A stretch of DNA of 40,018 nt from Gammaproteobacteria bacterium (GCA_009928645.1 SACH01000026.1:1-40018), one strand, 5' to 3'; positions 10,220 through 20,125 are shown, counted from the first letter of the stretch. Notes: generated from the sequence alone by a model not told the origin. A program made the numbers and translations.

Positions 10220-10904
10220 GTTCTCTTATCCTCTGTTCAGGTTAGAAGGACTTGGTTTAGAAATCGGCGTATCGGCCTAGGCCAGAAATTATACATTAGA
10301 CGAAAGACAACAACGATGCTGGCACCCTCTCCCGAAGCCTGGCGGCGGAAATCGCCCCAATGAAGCCACGGGTAACCGCAGGTGTTGCGCTTAATCGTCC
10401 GTCGTTCCTAATTGTAGCGTAAAACACAGGCCAAAGTGCAACCTTTTTCCCCTACCGACAAATTCGCAACGACTTCAGGTCGGTGCATTTTCAACCGCTT
10501 GATTTACTTGATAACTAAAATCCCAGAAGAGGCGTCACAGCCTTGCTACTGTGTATTTATTACCACATAACAGCCCTAGGCAAGTCCCACGACACCTGGG
10601 CGGCACCCCCTGAGGGGGTGATCAACCTGAATGCCTGTCACCTTGTCCGCCGTCAGCAAGAGGACGCCTAGCTGCTCGCGGGCGATGTGGTACCAAAGCG
10701 GCAGGAGTGATTTTTGCGACATACACAGGGGGGGGTCCTTGGCGCGAGCGGCCGCTCGTACCCCCATCAGGCTCTGGCAAGAAGCCGTGCCGCGCCCAGC
10801 CGCTTCCCATCAGCCATGACCAATCCACTTTTGGCTTTCCTGGGTCGGGCGGCGCCCCGCCCGACCAGCGGGGTTCGCCGTACCTTCTTCACAGGGCTTG
10901 ACAG
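10220..10904. other. Long spacer between OmpA-family gene and purL
   Basis: This 685-bp spacer is AT-richer than its surroundings in its left half (about 10260-10570) and holds no supported gene. It contains a possible promoter for the OmpA-family gene. It also has two strong hairpins: CACCCCC/GGGGGTG at 10604-10620 with loop TGA, and GGTCGGGCG/CGCCCGACC at 10843-10866. The latter could stall transcription near the purL 3' end but has no U-run. Short open frames around 10576-10767 show no family resemblance I can name. Confidence 0.5.
10411..10441 (-). promoter_or_regulatory. Possible sigma-70 promoter of the OmpA-family gene
   Basis: On the minus strand TTGCAC (10441-10436) and TACAAT (10416-10411) resemble -35 and -10 boxes, but the 19-bp spacing is longer than ideal. 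The leader would be about 185 bases. This is a low-confidence suggestion. Confidence 0.28.
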
Positions 10905-13900
10905 TTAACTTACCCAGACGCGGGCATTGCGGAAGAGACGCATCCAGGGACCATCATCCCCCCACCCGTCGGGACGCCAGCTATGCTGGACGGCACGGAA
11001 CACCCGCTCGGGATGGGGCATCATAATGGTGACCCGGCCGTCCTTACTGGCCAGACCGGCGATGCCCAGGGGGGAGCCGTTGGGGTTGGCGGGATAGCGC
11101 TCGGCAATGCCACCGGCATTTTCGACGTAGCGCAGGGCCACCCGACTGCCCGCGGAGCGCAGGTGATCGCCATCACGGAACTCAGCACGGCCCTCACCAT
11201 GGGCGACGGCGATAGGCATCCGAGAACCGGCCATACCGGCGAGCAGCAGGGAGTGGGTCTCCAGGACCTCGACCATGAGGGTGCGGGCCTCGAACTGCTC
11301 CGAGCGGTTGCGCACGAAATGCGGCCAGTGCTCGGCGCCGGGGATGAGTTCCCGCAGATTGGAGAGCATCTGGCAGCCGTTGCATACCCCCAGGGCGAAG
11401 GTATCGGGGCGGGCGAAGAAGGCCTGGAACTGGTCGCGGGCGCGGGGGTTGAAGAGGATTGACTTGGCCCAGCCCTCCCCGGCCCCCAGGACGTCGCCAT
11501 AGGAAAAACCACCGCAGGCGACCAGGCCCCGGAAGTCCTCCAACCCGATCCGGCCGGCGATGAGGTCGGACATATGGATATCGACGCAGGCGAAGCCGGC
11601 CTGATGGAAGGCCGCGGCCATCTCCACCTGGCCATTGACCCCCTGCTCGCGCAGCACCGCCAGCCGTGGCCGGGTGCCGGCGAGGATGAAGGGGGCAGCG
11701 ATGTCCTCCTCGGGATCGAAGCCCAGCCTGGCGTGGAGGCCGGGGTCGCGGCTATCGGCGATGCGGGCATGTTCCTCGGCGGCGCAGTCCGGGTGGTCGC
11801 GCAGGGACTGGAGGGCGAAGGTCGTCTCGGACCAGGCGCGCTGAAACTCGACCCGTGAGCCTACCAGGACCGGGGTGCCATGGCGCAGGAAGCGGATGGG
11901 CCCCTGGCCAAGGCCGCCGTTACCACCACCGCCCCCCGCACCGGCCACCCCTCCCCCGGCGGTCGGTTCCGCCGCCCCCGCCGGGAGGTACCCATTGGCG
12001 CCCAGGGGGGAGCCAATGACGAAGGACAGGGTGCCCAGGCCTAAATCATGGAGGACCTTGAGGGCATCGTCCGTATCGGTATGCCGCACCTGGATGACGG
12101 CGCCCAGTTCTTCATTGAATAGGGCACCCAGGAGATCGTCGCCACCCAGGGCATCCAGGTCGATCTCCAGCCCGCAGCGACCGGCGAAGGCCATTTCGCA
12201 GAGGGTGACGAAGAGGCCGCCATCCGAGCGGTCGTGGTAGGCCAGGATCAACCCCTCCCCCGCCAGTTCGCGGATGGCGGCGAAGAAACGCCTAAGGCTC
12301 TCGGGATGCTCCAGGTCCGGCCCCTGGCTGCCGACCTGACCATAGACCTGGGCCAGGCAGGAGCCCCCCAGCCGATTGCGCCCCGCCCCCAGGTCGATGA
12401 GGATCAGATCGCTATCGCCCAGGTCCAGCCGCAACTGGGGCGTGAGGGTGCGGCGGACATCGGTCACCGGGGCGAAGGCGGAGACGATGAGCGACAGAGG
12501 GGCGGTCATGGTCCGGTGTTCGCCGTCCTGTTCCCAGACCGTCTTCATGCTCATGGAATCCTTGCCCACCGGGATGGCGATCCCCAAGGCCGGGCACAGC
12601 TCCAGCCCCACCGCCTTGACCGTCTCGTAAAGCCGGGCATCCTCGCCGGGGTGACCGGCAGCAGCCATCCAGTTGGCGGACAGCTTGATGTCACCCAGGG
12701 CGGCGATATCCGCCGCCGCCAGATTGGTGATGGCCTCCCCCACCGCCAGGCGCCCGGAGGCAGCGGCGTCGATCAGGGCCAGGGGGGTGCGCTCGCCCAG
12801 GGCCATGGCCTCGCCGGTAACGCCGAAGCAGTCGCTGGTGGTCACCGCTACGTCCGCCACCGGCACCTGCCAGGGGCCGACCATCTGGTCGCGCGCCACC
12901 ATGCCGGTGATGCTGCGATCGCCGATGGTGATGAGGAAGGTCTTATCCGCCACTGTCGGCAGGCGCAGGACGCGCAGGGCTGCCTCCTTGAGGTCAATCC
13001 CGGCCAGGTCCAGAGCCGGCTTGTGGAAGGGGTGATGGCGGACCTCCCGCAGCATGCGCGGCGGCTTGCCGAACAGCAGAGGCATGGGCATGTCGATGGG
13101 GGTGTTACTGAAGTGGGCGTCCCCCAGCAGCAGATGCTCCTCCGCCGTGGTCTCGCCGACCACCGCGTAGGGGCAGCGCTCGCGCTCGCAGATCGCCTTG
13201 AACTCCTCCAAACGCTCGGCGGCGATGGCCAGGACATAACGCTCCTGGGACTCGTTACACCAGATCTCCATGGGCGACATGCCGGGGTCGTCGTTGGGCA
13301 CCGCCCGCAGTTCGAAGCGGCCACCGCGGCCGGCGTCATGGACCAGCTCCGGCAGGGCATTGGACAGGCCGCCGGCGCCGACATCGTGGATGAAGAGGAT
13401 GGGGCTGTCTTCACCCCGGGCGCAGCAGCGGTCGATAACCTCCTGGCAGCGGCGCTGCATCTCCGGGTTGGCGCGCTGGACGGAGGCGAAGTCGAGATCC
13501 TCCGCCGAGGCCCCGGAGGCCATGCTGGAGGCGGCGCCGCCCCCCAGGCCGATGAGCATGGCCGGCCCGCCCAGCACCACCAAGGGCGAGCCCGCCGGGA
13601 AGGGGCGCTTGGTGACATGATCGGGGCGGATGTTGCCCAGGCCGCCGGCGATCATGATCGGCTTGTGGTAACCGCGCAGCTCGCTGCCGCCCGGACCGGG
13701 GACCGCCTGCTCGTAGGTGCGGAAATAGCCGCACAGATTGGGCCGGCCATATTCGTTATTAAAAGCGGCAGCGCCGATGGGGCCCTCCAGCATGATGTCC
13801 AGGGCCGAGACGATGCGCCCCGGCCGGCCATGGTCCCGTTCCCAGGGCCGCTCCCGGCCGGGGATACGCAGGTTGGAGACGGAAAAACCGCACAGCCCGG

Positions 13901-14975
13901 CCTTGGGCTTGGAGCCACGCCCGGTGGCGCCCTCGTCGCGGATCTCACCGCCGGCCCCGGTGGCGGCACCCGGGTCCGGGGCGATAGCGGTGGGATGGTT
14001 GTGGGTCTCCACCTTCATGAGGATGTGGATGTCCTCGGCGTGTTCGCCGTAGACCCCGTCCTCGGCTGTCGGCATCAGGCGCCGCCCCTCCCAGCCCTGG
14101 ATGACCGCGGCATTGTCGCGGTAGGCGGAAAGCACCTTGTCGGGCGCCTGCTCGCTGGTATGGCGGATCATGCCAAACAGGGAGTAGCGTTGGGGCTGGC
14201 CGTCGATGACCCAGGAGGCGTTGAAGATTTTGTGCCGGCAATGCTCGGAATTGGCCTGGGCAAACATCATCAGCTCAACATCCGTGGGATTGCGGCGCAG
14301 ACCGGTGAAGCTGTCGACCAGGTAGTCAATCTCGTCCTCCGACAGGGCCAGGCCCAGCTCGCCGTTGGCCTGGACCAGGGCGGCGCGCCCACCCGCCAGC
14401 AGGTCCACGGCGCGGCAGGGCCGCGGCTCGGCCTGGAGGAAGAGGCAGGCGGCGTCCTCCTCGTCGCACAGTACCCGCTGGGTCATGCGATCGTGGAGGA
14501 TGGCCATGGCCGCCCGGCGCTGGGCATGGGTCAGGGGCTCGGGTGGATTCACGTCATGAACAACACCATTGCGCCCTAACTCTACGGGGCCCATACCGCC
14601 AGTGACCTTGCCAAGTATCTCTTCCGGCCGGGTATCCAGCCAGTAGGCGATGCCCCGCTCAATGCGACGGATCTTGGCCAGGCCACAGTTGTGGGCGATA
14701 TCGGTCGCCTTGGACGACCAGGGGGAGATGGTCCCCCCCCGGGGGACCACCAGCAGGAGTTCACCGGCTGGCTCGTGGCTGAAGAGCCGGGGGCCATAGC
14801 GCAGCAAACGCTCCAGGGTGGCGAGTTCCCCCTCGTCCAGGGCCTGCTCTAACTCGACGAAATGCCTGAACTCGGCATAAAGCTGTAACTCCCGGCCGGT
14901 CGCGGCCACCAGGCGTCGCTCAAGCTTACGCAGACGAAAATCGGAGAGGGCAGGGGCGCCACGTAAGACCAGCAT
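10905..14975 (-). CDS. purL: Phosphoribosylformylglycinamidine synthase (large single-chain PurL)
   Basis: Converts FGAR, glutamine and ATP to FGAM in purine synthesis. It is the one-chain proteobacterial form, 1356 residues against about 1295 in E. coli. The order is an N-terminal PurS-like part ([12 protein letters not shown]), two ATP-binding halves (with [21 protein letters not shown] and [15 protein letters not shown]), then a C-terminal class I amidotransferase with nucleophile Cys in GVCNGCQM and a late His in HGEGRAEF. A Gly-rich insertion of about 30 residues (around 11900-12010) accounts for part of the extra length. The start at 14975 is set by alignment (MLVLRGAP) and a GGAG 9 bases upstream; 83 further in-frame upstream codons are unlike the family. 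Confidence 0.97.
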   Translation of the reverse strand: MLVLRGAPALSDFRLRKLERRLVAATGRELQLYAEFRHFVELEQALDEGELATLERLLRYGPRLFSHEPAGELLLVVPRGGTISPWSSKATDIAHNCGLAKIRRIERGIAYWLDTRPEEILGKVTGGMGPVELGRNGVVHDVNPPEPLTHAQRRAAMAILHDRMTQRVLCDEEDAACLFLQAEPRPCRAVDLLAGGRAALVQANGELGLALSEDEIDYLVDSFTGLRRNPTDVELMMFAQANSEHCRHKIFNASWVIDGQPQRYSLFGMIRHTSEQAPDKVLSAYRDNAAVIQGWEGRRLMPTAEDGVYGEHAEDIHILMKVETHNHPTAIAPDPGAATGAGGEIRDEGATGRGSKPKAGLCGFSVSNLRIPGRERPWERDHGRPGRIVSALDIMLEGPIGAAAFNNEYGRPNLCGYFRTYEQAVPGPGGSELRGYHKPIMIAGGLGNIRPDHVTKRPFPAGSPLVVLGGPAMLIGLGGGAASSMASGASAEDLDFASVQRANPEMQRRCQEVIDRCCARGEDSPILFIHDVGAGGLSNALPELVHDAGRGGRFELRAVPNDDPGMSPMEIWCNESQERYVLAIAAERLEEFKAICERERCPYAVVGETTAEEHLLLGDAHFSNTPIDMPMPLLFGKPPRMLREVRHHPFHKPALDLAGIDLKEAALRVLRLPTVADKTFLITIGDRSITGMVARDQMVGPWQVPVADVAVTTSDCFGVTGEAMALGERTPLALIDAAASGRLAVGEAITNLAAADIAALGDIKLSANWMAAAGHPGEDARLYETVKAVGLELCPALGIAIPVGKDSMSMKTVWEQDGEHRTMTAPLSLIVSAFAPVTDVRRTLTPQLRLDLGDSDLILIDLGAGRNRLGGSCLAQVYGQVGSQGPDLEHPESLRRFFAAIRELAGEGLILAYHDRSDGGLFVTLCEMAFAGRCGLEIDLDALGGDDLLGALFNEELGAVIQVRHTDTDDALKVLHDLGLGTLSFVIGSPLGANGYLPAGAAEPTAGGGVAGAGGGGGNGGLGQGPIRFLRHGTPVLVGSRVEFQRAWSETTFALQSLRDHPDCAAEEHARIADSRDPGLHARLGFDPEEDIAAPFILAGTRPRLAVLREQGVNGQVEMAAAFHQAGFACVDIHMSDLIAGRIGLEDFRGLVACGGFSYGDVLGAGEGWAKSILFNPRARDQFQAFFARPDTFALGVCNGCQMLSNLRELIPGAEHWPHFVRNRSEQFEARTLMVEVLETHSLLLAGMAGSRMPIAVAHGEGRAEFRDGDHLRSAGSRVALRYVENAGGIAERYPANPNGSPLGIAGLASKDGRVTIMMPHPERVFRAVQHSWRPDGWGDDGPWMRLFRNARVWVS

Positions 14976-15281
14976 GGGCGAGGACTCCGGCGGAAAGACA
15001 AGGTCTGGCCATGATATACCAGACGCAATCCAGTTTTTGGGGTGGAGGGTGAGGGTCAGGTGCCCCCATGAAGGGCGGGAAATGGTCACAACATCGGGAG
15101 GGTTGGGAATCAGGCAATCATGCCGACCCGCAGGCTTGGACGCGGCCGCATCCCGCCTAGACCTGGACCTATCTGTTCCCTCATGCAACTGGCCATCAGT
15201 TGTTTCCCGAATTGAGCCAGCCACCCCGGGGACAGATCGGGAACCAGAAAATGGAGCTTTATAATTCCGTTACGCCGCCCC
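14976..15281. other. purL upstream region
   Basis: This 306-bp gap lies between the phosphatase gene and purL, both on the minus strand. It is probably the purL promoter and leader. No PurR-like palindrome was found. The open frame that runs through part of it into purL has no family resemblance. No other gene or clear terminator is visible. Confidence 0.45.
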
Positions 15282-15920
15282 TTAAATGGAGCAAATCCAG
15301 GGCACGTCAATGATTCCGTCGCGGACGAAACCCGAGGGCTGACCGAGTTCGTCGTAGCGCAAACAGTTATCGTCCTGAAACTGGAAGTCGCCGATATAGC
15401 GGTGGGAGACCTTGCGCCGCAGATGGTCAACCAGGTCGAGTCCGAGAAAGTGGCAGACCAGGGCGCGGATCACCCCGGCATGGGCGACCAGTAAAAGCGT
15501 GCGCTCCGGGTGCCGGTTGGCCAGTTCCAGCACCTGAGCGCAACACCGGGCCTGCATCTGGCGAAAACTTTCCCCCCCGGGGAAGACGTAATCCGGATCG
15601 GTCTTGAACTGGGGATAGGCGGTGCTGGCGCTGTCCTTATCGAGACCAAAGAGGTCGCCATAGTTGACCTCATTGAAGGCCAAGTGGCTCTCTACCCCCG
15701 CCAGTCCCCGCCGCCGGGCAAAATAGCGGGCGGTTTCCCGGGCCCGCCCCAGGTCACTGGAGAAGATGGCATCGATGACCAGGTGCTGCTGCTCCAGACA
15801 CTGATCGACCGCACGCAGATCCTCCTCCCAGTTCTTGGCCGGGGGGGCGTCGCCCCAGCCCATGATGCGTTGCGCCTCGTTACTTTGGGTGCGGAAATGG
15901 CGGACCAGGATCAGACGCAT
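15282..15920 (-). CDS. Histidine phosphatase superfamily protein with an RHF variant of the RHG motif
   Basis: A 212-residue member of the phosphoglycerate-mutase-like histidine phosphatases. The phosphoacceptor is H8 in LVRHFRT; the usual RHG glycine is Phe here. The second catalytic His is in VAHAGVIRALVCH, and an acidic segment NEVNYGDLFGLD lies where E/D acts as proton donor. The superfamily includes mutases, sugar and nucleotide phosphatases and SixA-type phosphohistidine phosphatases; the substrate cannot be decided. It follows the response regulator gene by 19 bases as the last gene of the kinase/two-component operon, so its substrate may be linked to that system. Confidence 0.82.
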   Translation of the reverse strand: MRLILVRHFRTQSNEAQRIMGWGDAPPAKNWEEDLRAVDQCLEQQHLVIDAIFSSDLGRARETARYFARRRGLAGVESHLAFNEVNYGDLFGLDKDSASTAYPQFKTDPDYVFPGGESFRQMQARCCAQVLELANRHPERTLLLVAHAGVIRALVCHFLGLDLVDHLRRKVSHRYIGDFQFQDDNCLRYDELGQPSGFVRDGIIDVPWICSI

Positions 15921-15939
15921 GCGTGGCTCCCCCCTGCCC

Positions 15940-16365
15940 TCATTCAGCGGTGAGGCTGAACAGATCGTCGATCACCGTCTGGATGGCCGTGGTGAATTGC
16001 TCGAAGGAGTGGGGCTTGACGATGTAATCCTCCGCCTCGTAGCGGAACGCGGCGGCGCGGTCATTGGGCTCGTTGGACGAGGTCAGCACGATCACCCGCA
16101 GATCCCGCAGGGCCGGGTCGGCCCGCAGGGCCTTGAGGAACTCGATCCCGCTCATGCGCGGCAGGTTGAGGTCCAGCAGGATCAGTTCCGGACGGGAAGG
16201 GAACTGGACCTCACCTTCGCCCCGCAACAGAGCAAGGGCCTCGGTGGCGGTGCGGGCTACATGCAAGGGGATGGTGATCGCGCGGCGCTTGAGGGCACGC
16301 TGCACCGTCATGACATCGACGCGATCATCCTCCACGAGCAGGATGCCGCCGTTAGGGTCACTCAT
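15940..16365 (-). CDS. Single-domain response regulator (Rcp1/CheY type)
   Basis: A 141-residue stand-alone receiver domain. It has the acidic pair D13-D14, phosphoacceptor D65 (LLDLNLPRMSG), T95 (VLTSSNEP) and K117 (YIVKPHS). The EDD start and the SSNEPND insert are typical of the Rcp1-like group that partners phytochrome-type kinases. There is no output domain, so it acts by protein-protein contact or as a phosphate relay. Its ATG overlaps the stop of the histidine kinase gene by 4 bases, so the two are a cognate pair. Confidence 0.92.
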   Translation of the reverse strand: MSDPNGGILLVEDDRVDVMTVQRALKRRAITIPLHVARTATEALALLRGEGEVQFPSRPELILLDLNLPRMSGIEFLKALRADPALRDLRVIVLTSSNEPNDRAAAFRYEAEDYIVKPHSFEQFTTAIQTVIDDLFSLTAE

Positions 16366-18368
16366 CTCGATGCCTCTTGTTGAGTTGTTATCTGGTCTGC
16401 GCCGTCTTCCGCGGCTTGTTCCTGCCGAGGCCAGGAAAACACGAACCGGCTGCCACGCCGGCCATCCTGCCTGAGATCGGCATCCTCGATGTGAATGGTG
16501 CCGCCATGCTCTTCCACCAGTTTCTTGACCAGGGCCAAGCCGATACCGGTATTGACGCCGTAGTCCTTGACCGCCAGGGTCTGAAACATCAAAAAAATCT
16601 TGTGCCGGAACTCGGGGGGGATGCCGGGCCCGTCGTCCTCGACGCTGAAGACCCAGCGTTCGCCCTCCGCGCGGCCAGCGATCCTGACCAGGCCCGCCTC
16701 ACGATCATGGTGACGGATGGCGTTGGTGATGAGATTGGCGAACACCTGGGACAGGTGCAGCCGGTCCGTGTGCAAGGTCGGCAGGTCCGGGGCGATCTCC
16801 ACCTGGAAGTCCGGCGGTGGATCCAGGGAATCCACGACCTCCCGCACCAGCTGACCAACATCCACCGTCTCCAGGCTCCCCGCCGCCCGGCCGATCCGGG
16901 AGTAGGCCAGGAGCCCCTCGATCAGGGCGTTCATCCGCGCCACGCGGTCGCGCAACAGATCGAGCTGCTCCTGGGTCTCCGGGGTCAGCCGCTCCTGAAG
17001 GTCCTCCTTGAGCCATTCGGAGAGATTGGCGATCCCGCGCAGGGGCGCCTTGAGGTCATGGGAGGCAACGTAGGCGAACTGCTCCAGATCCCGGGCGCGT
17101 CGTTCCGATTCAGCGGTGCGGCGCTCCACCCGCTGTTCCAGGGTGATATTGAGGTACTGCAGGGCCTCTTCCGCCCGGCGGCGGTCGGCGATCTCCTTGT
17201 TCAGGGCCTCGTTGGTGTGGGATAGCTCCAGCGTCCGTTCCGCCACCAGCCGCCGCACCTGGCGATCACGGCCGATCAGGGCGAAGAAGTAGATGCAGGT
17301 GAGAAAGGTAAAGGCCAGCCCCCCGACCAAGACCAGGGACCCGCCCCAGCCCTCGGCGCTAAAGGCCCCCGGTACCGGCGCGCAGACCAGGGTCCAGGTC
17401 TGGTCTCCGACCCGTACCTGGCCCTCATAGGTCGCGGCAATGGGTTGGCTGTCCCCTGGCCAGTCCGCCCCGTCCCGGGCACGGGAGCGATGGACATGGA
17501 ACAGCCGCCGCTCCCCACCCTCACCTGCGGTCCAAAAGGCGATATCCACCCCGCTGGGCCCCAGGCTGGCCAAGGCCTGATCGATAAGGGAGCCAAAGCG
17601 AAAGACGCCGACGGCAAAGCCCCGTACCTCCCGTTCCTCGATGGATCCCGGTTCGAGATCGGTCTCCCCCGGCGCCTCCAGCCCCTCCAGGTCCTCGACC
17701 CGGGAAAAGACCGGGCGATAGACCGCGAAGTGACTACCCTCGGGTTTGTCGTCCTGGCCCTCCGGTTCACCCACCACCAGGGTCCGGCGCTCAACCGCCA
17801 GGTTGAGCAGTTCGAGCACCTGTGGCTCGGCGGCCAGATCCAGACCGAGGAGCGGGGTGTTTTCCGGATAGGGCTGGACGAAGAGGATGGGAAAGTGTAC
17901 CGGCCGGTCGGGCGCCGGGCGCCGGTCACCACCGGGGAGCGGATCCTGAATCTGGAAGCGAGGGATGCCCAGGCGCACCTTGGCGGCGAAGTCCCGCCGC
18001 TCCTCCCGCGTCACCCGCGGCGCCCATTGCAGGGACTGGATGGCGCGATTGCGCTTGAGGGTCGGGGCGACGAACTCCCGAAACTGACGCCGTGTCACCC
18101 GCGAGGCGGCGTCGAAGAAGCCCCCCAGGTCCTGGACCAAACCCAGGGCATAGTCCATTTCCCGTTGCACCACCAGCAGCCGATCCCGGGCCGCCTCGGA
18201 GAAACTGGCAAAGCGCCGCTGATGCTCCAGTTCGCCGATGCGCGCCGAGACCAACCATGAAGCCAGGACCCCGAGCAGGGCGACCAGAAAGATCGGTGTA
18301 TAGCTCCAGAGGGTAGCGGGCGCTTCCGCCTGCCGCCCTAACCGCCAGCGGCTGAGCAGCCAGGTCAC
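16362..18368 (-). CDS. Membrane sensor histidine kinase with periplasmic CHASE domain
   Basis: A 668-residue sensor. TM1 is about 24-42, a CHASE-type periplasmic domain about 75-290, TM2 about 344-364, a coiled coil about 370-425, then HisKA with phosphoacceptor H437 (YVASHDLKAPL) and HATPase with N box (NLITNAIRH), G1 (EDDGPGIP), F region (FLMFQTL) and G2 (GIGLALVKKLVEEHGG). The CHASE ligand is unknown. The kinase core is of the class that works with Rcp1-like regulators, matching the next gene. It overlaps both neighbours by 4 bases, so kinase-like protein, sensor and regulator are translationally coupled. Confidence 0.93.
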   Translation of the reverse strand: MTWLLSRWRLGRQAEAPATLWSYTPIFLVALLGVLASWLVSARIGELEHQRRFASFSEAARDRLLVVQREMDYALGLVQDLGGFFDAASRVTRRQFREFVAPTLKRNRAIQSLQWAPRVTREERRDFAAKVRLGIPRFQIQDPLPGGDRRPAPDRPVHFPILFVQPYPENTPLLGLDLAAEPQVLELLNLAVERRTLVVGEPEGQDDKPEGSHFAVYRPVFSRVEDLEGLEAPGETDLEPGSIEEREVRGFAVGVFRFGSLIDQALASLGPSGVDIAFWTAGEGGERRLFHVHRSRARDGADWPGDSQPIAATYEGQVRVGDQTWTLVCAPVPGAFSAEGWGGSLVLVGGLAFTFLTCIYFFALIGRDRQVRRLVAERTLELSHTNEALNKEIADRRRAEEALQYLNITLEQRVERRTAESERRARDLEQFAYVASHDLKAPLRGIANLSEWLKEDLQERLTPETQEQLDLLRDRVARMNALIEGLLAYSRIGRAAGSLETVDVGQLVREVVDSLDPPPDFQVEIAPDLPTLHTDRLHLSQVFANLITNAIRHHDREAGLVRIAGRAEGERWVFSVEDDGPGIPPEFRHKIFLMFQTLAVKDYGVNTGIGLALVKKLVEEHGGTIHIEDADLRQDGRRGSRFVFSWPRQEQAAEDGADQITTQQEASR

Positions 18369-19546
18369 TCCAGGGCCTCCTGGTCCGGCGGGAAGCGCGC
18401 GACGATGTGGCGCATGACCTCATCCATGACCTGATTGATGGTTTCATCCAGTTCCCAGTTGACGATGACCGGGATATCCGCCTTTTCCGCCTGATCCACC
18501 ATGAAGTTCTGCAGGGTCCAGATCTCGGACAGCATCTCGCGATGGCGCACCGAGTCCCGGTCCGGGGCCTCCCGGCTGCGGCGCTGGAATTGCTCGTCCA
18601 GCCGGGCCCGGGTCGAGACCGCCAGGATCAGGGGGACCACTACCGCCTTCTCCCGGATCTCCGTCAGGTCCAGATGGGTCGGTAGCACATGGACCCCATC
18701 GACGATCAGATCCGTCCGCTCCTTGACCGCCCGGGCGATCGTCGCCTCCAGGGCCACGCGCACCGTACCGAACTGGGCCAGAAAGCCGGCAATCACCGGG
18801 TCCTGGGAGCCCTTGCCGGACCCCTCGACCCGGGGCAGGCCCCGCCAGGCATCGAAACTCGAATAGCCCAGGGTGGGTGCCACGTGGGGCACCAGGTAAC
18901 AGCGGATGATCTCGCGCATCAGGTCGGTGGACTGGGTGCGGACGATGTCGAGCAGATAGGCCAGCCGGGTCGCCACCGTGCTTTTGCCGGCCCCGGTGGC
19001 CCCGCCGATGAGGATGACCAGGGGCAGGCCGCTGTCATTGAAACGGCAGCGCGAGAGGAAGCGATTGGCGGCGGCCTTCATGCCCGCGCCCTTGAGGGTC
19101 GCGTAAATGATTTTACGCAGTTCCTTGTGCCCGACCTGGACCAGACCCTGCTCGCGCAGGCTGGCATGGACCAGAGCGGCCCCGCGGGCGGCCACCGCGG
19201 CGCGGATGCCGCAACCCTCCAGATGCCGGGCCAGGAAGCCGGTGGAGAAGGGCTCGACACCGCCCGCGCGTTTGACCAGGACGCGATTGATGCCACCGCC
19301 GGCATCGTAGTCGGTGCGGGCCTCGCTCCCCAGCCGCCGTTCCACTTCCTCCCCGACCAAGCGGCGCAGTTCCGCCGTCGTCAGGACCTCGGCATCCCCC
19401 ACCAATTGGTTACGCACCCGCTTAGCGATGGCATAGGCTTCGGTAAAGGCCAGACCCGCGTCCACCAATGACTGCACCAGGATACCGCGCAGGAAGGGCA
19501 CGCGTTCCCCGGTCACCGACTCCACCATAAAGGCCTTGCTCGCCAT
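18365..19546 (-). CDS. ATP-cone plus P-loop kinase, 2-phosphoglycerate-kinase-like
   Basis: A 393-residue protein. Residues about 1-155 hold two ATP-cone-like repeats (VPFLRGILVQSLVDAGL and VEPFSTGFLARHLEGCGI, each followed by a helical ELR segment). From about 175 there is a P-loop kinase with Walker A GGATGAGKST at 181-190, a Walker-B-like LIVDGVHVLP, and an Arg-rich lid (RRSREAPDRDSVRHRE). This layout matches archaeal 2-phosphoglycerate kinase, which makes 2,3-bisphosphoglycerate, and its bacterial relatives. The bacterial substrate is not established. It is the first gene of a coupled operon with a CHASE kinase, a regulator and a histidine phosphatase. The start ATG follows no strong ribosome site. 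Confidence 0.82.
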   Translation of the reverse strand: MASKAFMVESVTGERVPFLRGILVQSLVDAGLAFTEAYAIAKRVRNQLVGDAEVLTTAELRRLVGEEVERRLGSEARTDYDAGGGINRVLVKRAGGVEPFSTGFLARHLEGCGIRAAVAARGAALVHASLREQGLVQVGHKELRKIIYATLKGAGMKAAANRFLSRCRFNDSGLPLVILIGGATGAGKSTVATRLAYLLDIVRTQSTDLMREIIRCYLVPHVAPTLGYSSFDAWRGLPRVEGSGKGSQDPVIAGFLAQFGTVRVALEATIARAVKERTDLIVDGVHVLPTHLDLTEIREKAVVVPLILAVSTRARLDEQFQRRSREAPDRDSVRHREMLSEIWTLQNFMVDQAEKADIPVIVNWELDETINQVMDEVMRHIVARFPPDQEALE

Positions 19547-19576
19547 GATATTAGGGTTACCTTAGGCCGCCGGCGC

Positions 19577-19942
19577 TCACCGCCCGGGTACTTGGTCGAG
19601 TTGCGCGAAGATGCACTTCAGCGCGTCCTGGTTGTCGCCGGGAAGGAAGGTATTGAGGTTAGAAGCATAGCCCTGACGATCGATGCGCCCGAAATAGAGC
19701 TTGGAGGTCTGATCGATGAAATAGATGTTGGCGTCGCCGGTCTCGACCTGGACCAGGTAGTTCAAGGGCTGCCGGCCAAGCTCCCGCTTCCCGCACGCCT
19801 TGACGAGCTGGTCGACGAAGGCCTCATCACCCGCATCCTCGACCAGGGAATCGGGGGCTACGAGGGTGCCGCCACAACCGGCCAGCGCCAGGAGGGTCAG
19901 CGAGGCCAGGAGCATGGCCAGGATGCTGTTCGGAGGGGACAT
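19577..19942 (-). CDS. Small lipoprotein of unknown function
   Basis: 121 residues with a lipoprotein signal: hydrophobic stretch then LALAGC, lipidated at Cys of the AGC box. The mature part has two further cysteines (KACGK, LKCIF) and no recognised domain. I chose ATG 19942 over one 39 bases upstream because GGAG lies about 11 bases before it and the signal peptide then begins properly (MSPPNSILAM). It lies 30 bases upstream of the kinase-like gene on the same strand and could be the first gene of that operon. Confidence 0.72.
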   Translation of the reverse strand: MSPPNSILAMLLASLTLLALAGCGGTLVAPDSLVEDAGDEAFVDQLVKACGKRELGRQPLNYLVQVETGDANIYFIDQTSKLYFGRIDRQGYASNLNTFLPGDNQDALKCIFAQLDQVPGR

Positions 19943-20020
19943 GGCAGGAAGATCTCCAGGCGGGTTGAGGTTGGCCATCATTCTATACGTAAGGCCTGTC
20001 AGTTTTCAGTTGGGGAAAGG

Positions 20021-20125
20021 GCGGGTCGGGAGGCGTCTGACGGGGGCGTCGACCGCAAGGATGCGGTCGTCAAAGCCGCCAGGGATGAATTCACGGCGTC
20101 CCCCGCCAGACGACCCCCGACCCGC
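20021..20125. repeat. 105-bp imperfect palindromic element
   Basis: The arms 20021-20050 and 20095-20125 are near-perfect inverted repeats of about 30 bases (starting GCGGGTCGGG and ending CCCGACCCGC, with a few mismatches). Inside, CGACCGCA (20050-20057) and TGCGGTCG (20062-20069) form a perfect 8-bp hairpin with a 4-base loop, and a weaker GCCG/CGGC stem follows. The layout, a long outer stem with two inner hairpins, looks like a REP/MITE-type intergenic element. It lies between divergent genes at 19942 and 20285. Confidence 0.7.

Noticed and set aside
10576-10767. A 63-codon minus-strand frame in the spacer before purL
   Set aside because: No ribosome site, no recognisable family and an adjoining GC hairpin; too weak to call a gene, though a degraded gene cannot be excluded.
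12234-14579. A 781-codon plus-strand open frame opposite purL
   Set aside because: It is antisense to conserved PurL motifs, rich in Gly/Asp/Val/Gln as expected from reading GC-rich codons backwards, and resembles no family.
14976-15224. An 83-residue N-terminal extension of PurL
   Set aside because: PurL family alignment begins at MLVLRGAP (14975), and the upstream codons are unlike any PurL and would contain the leader.
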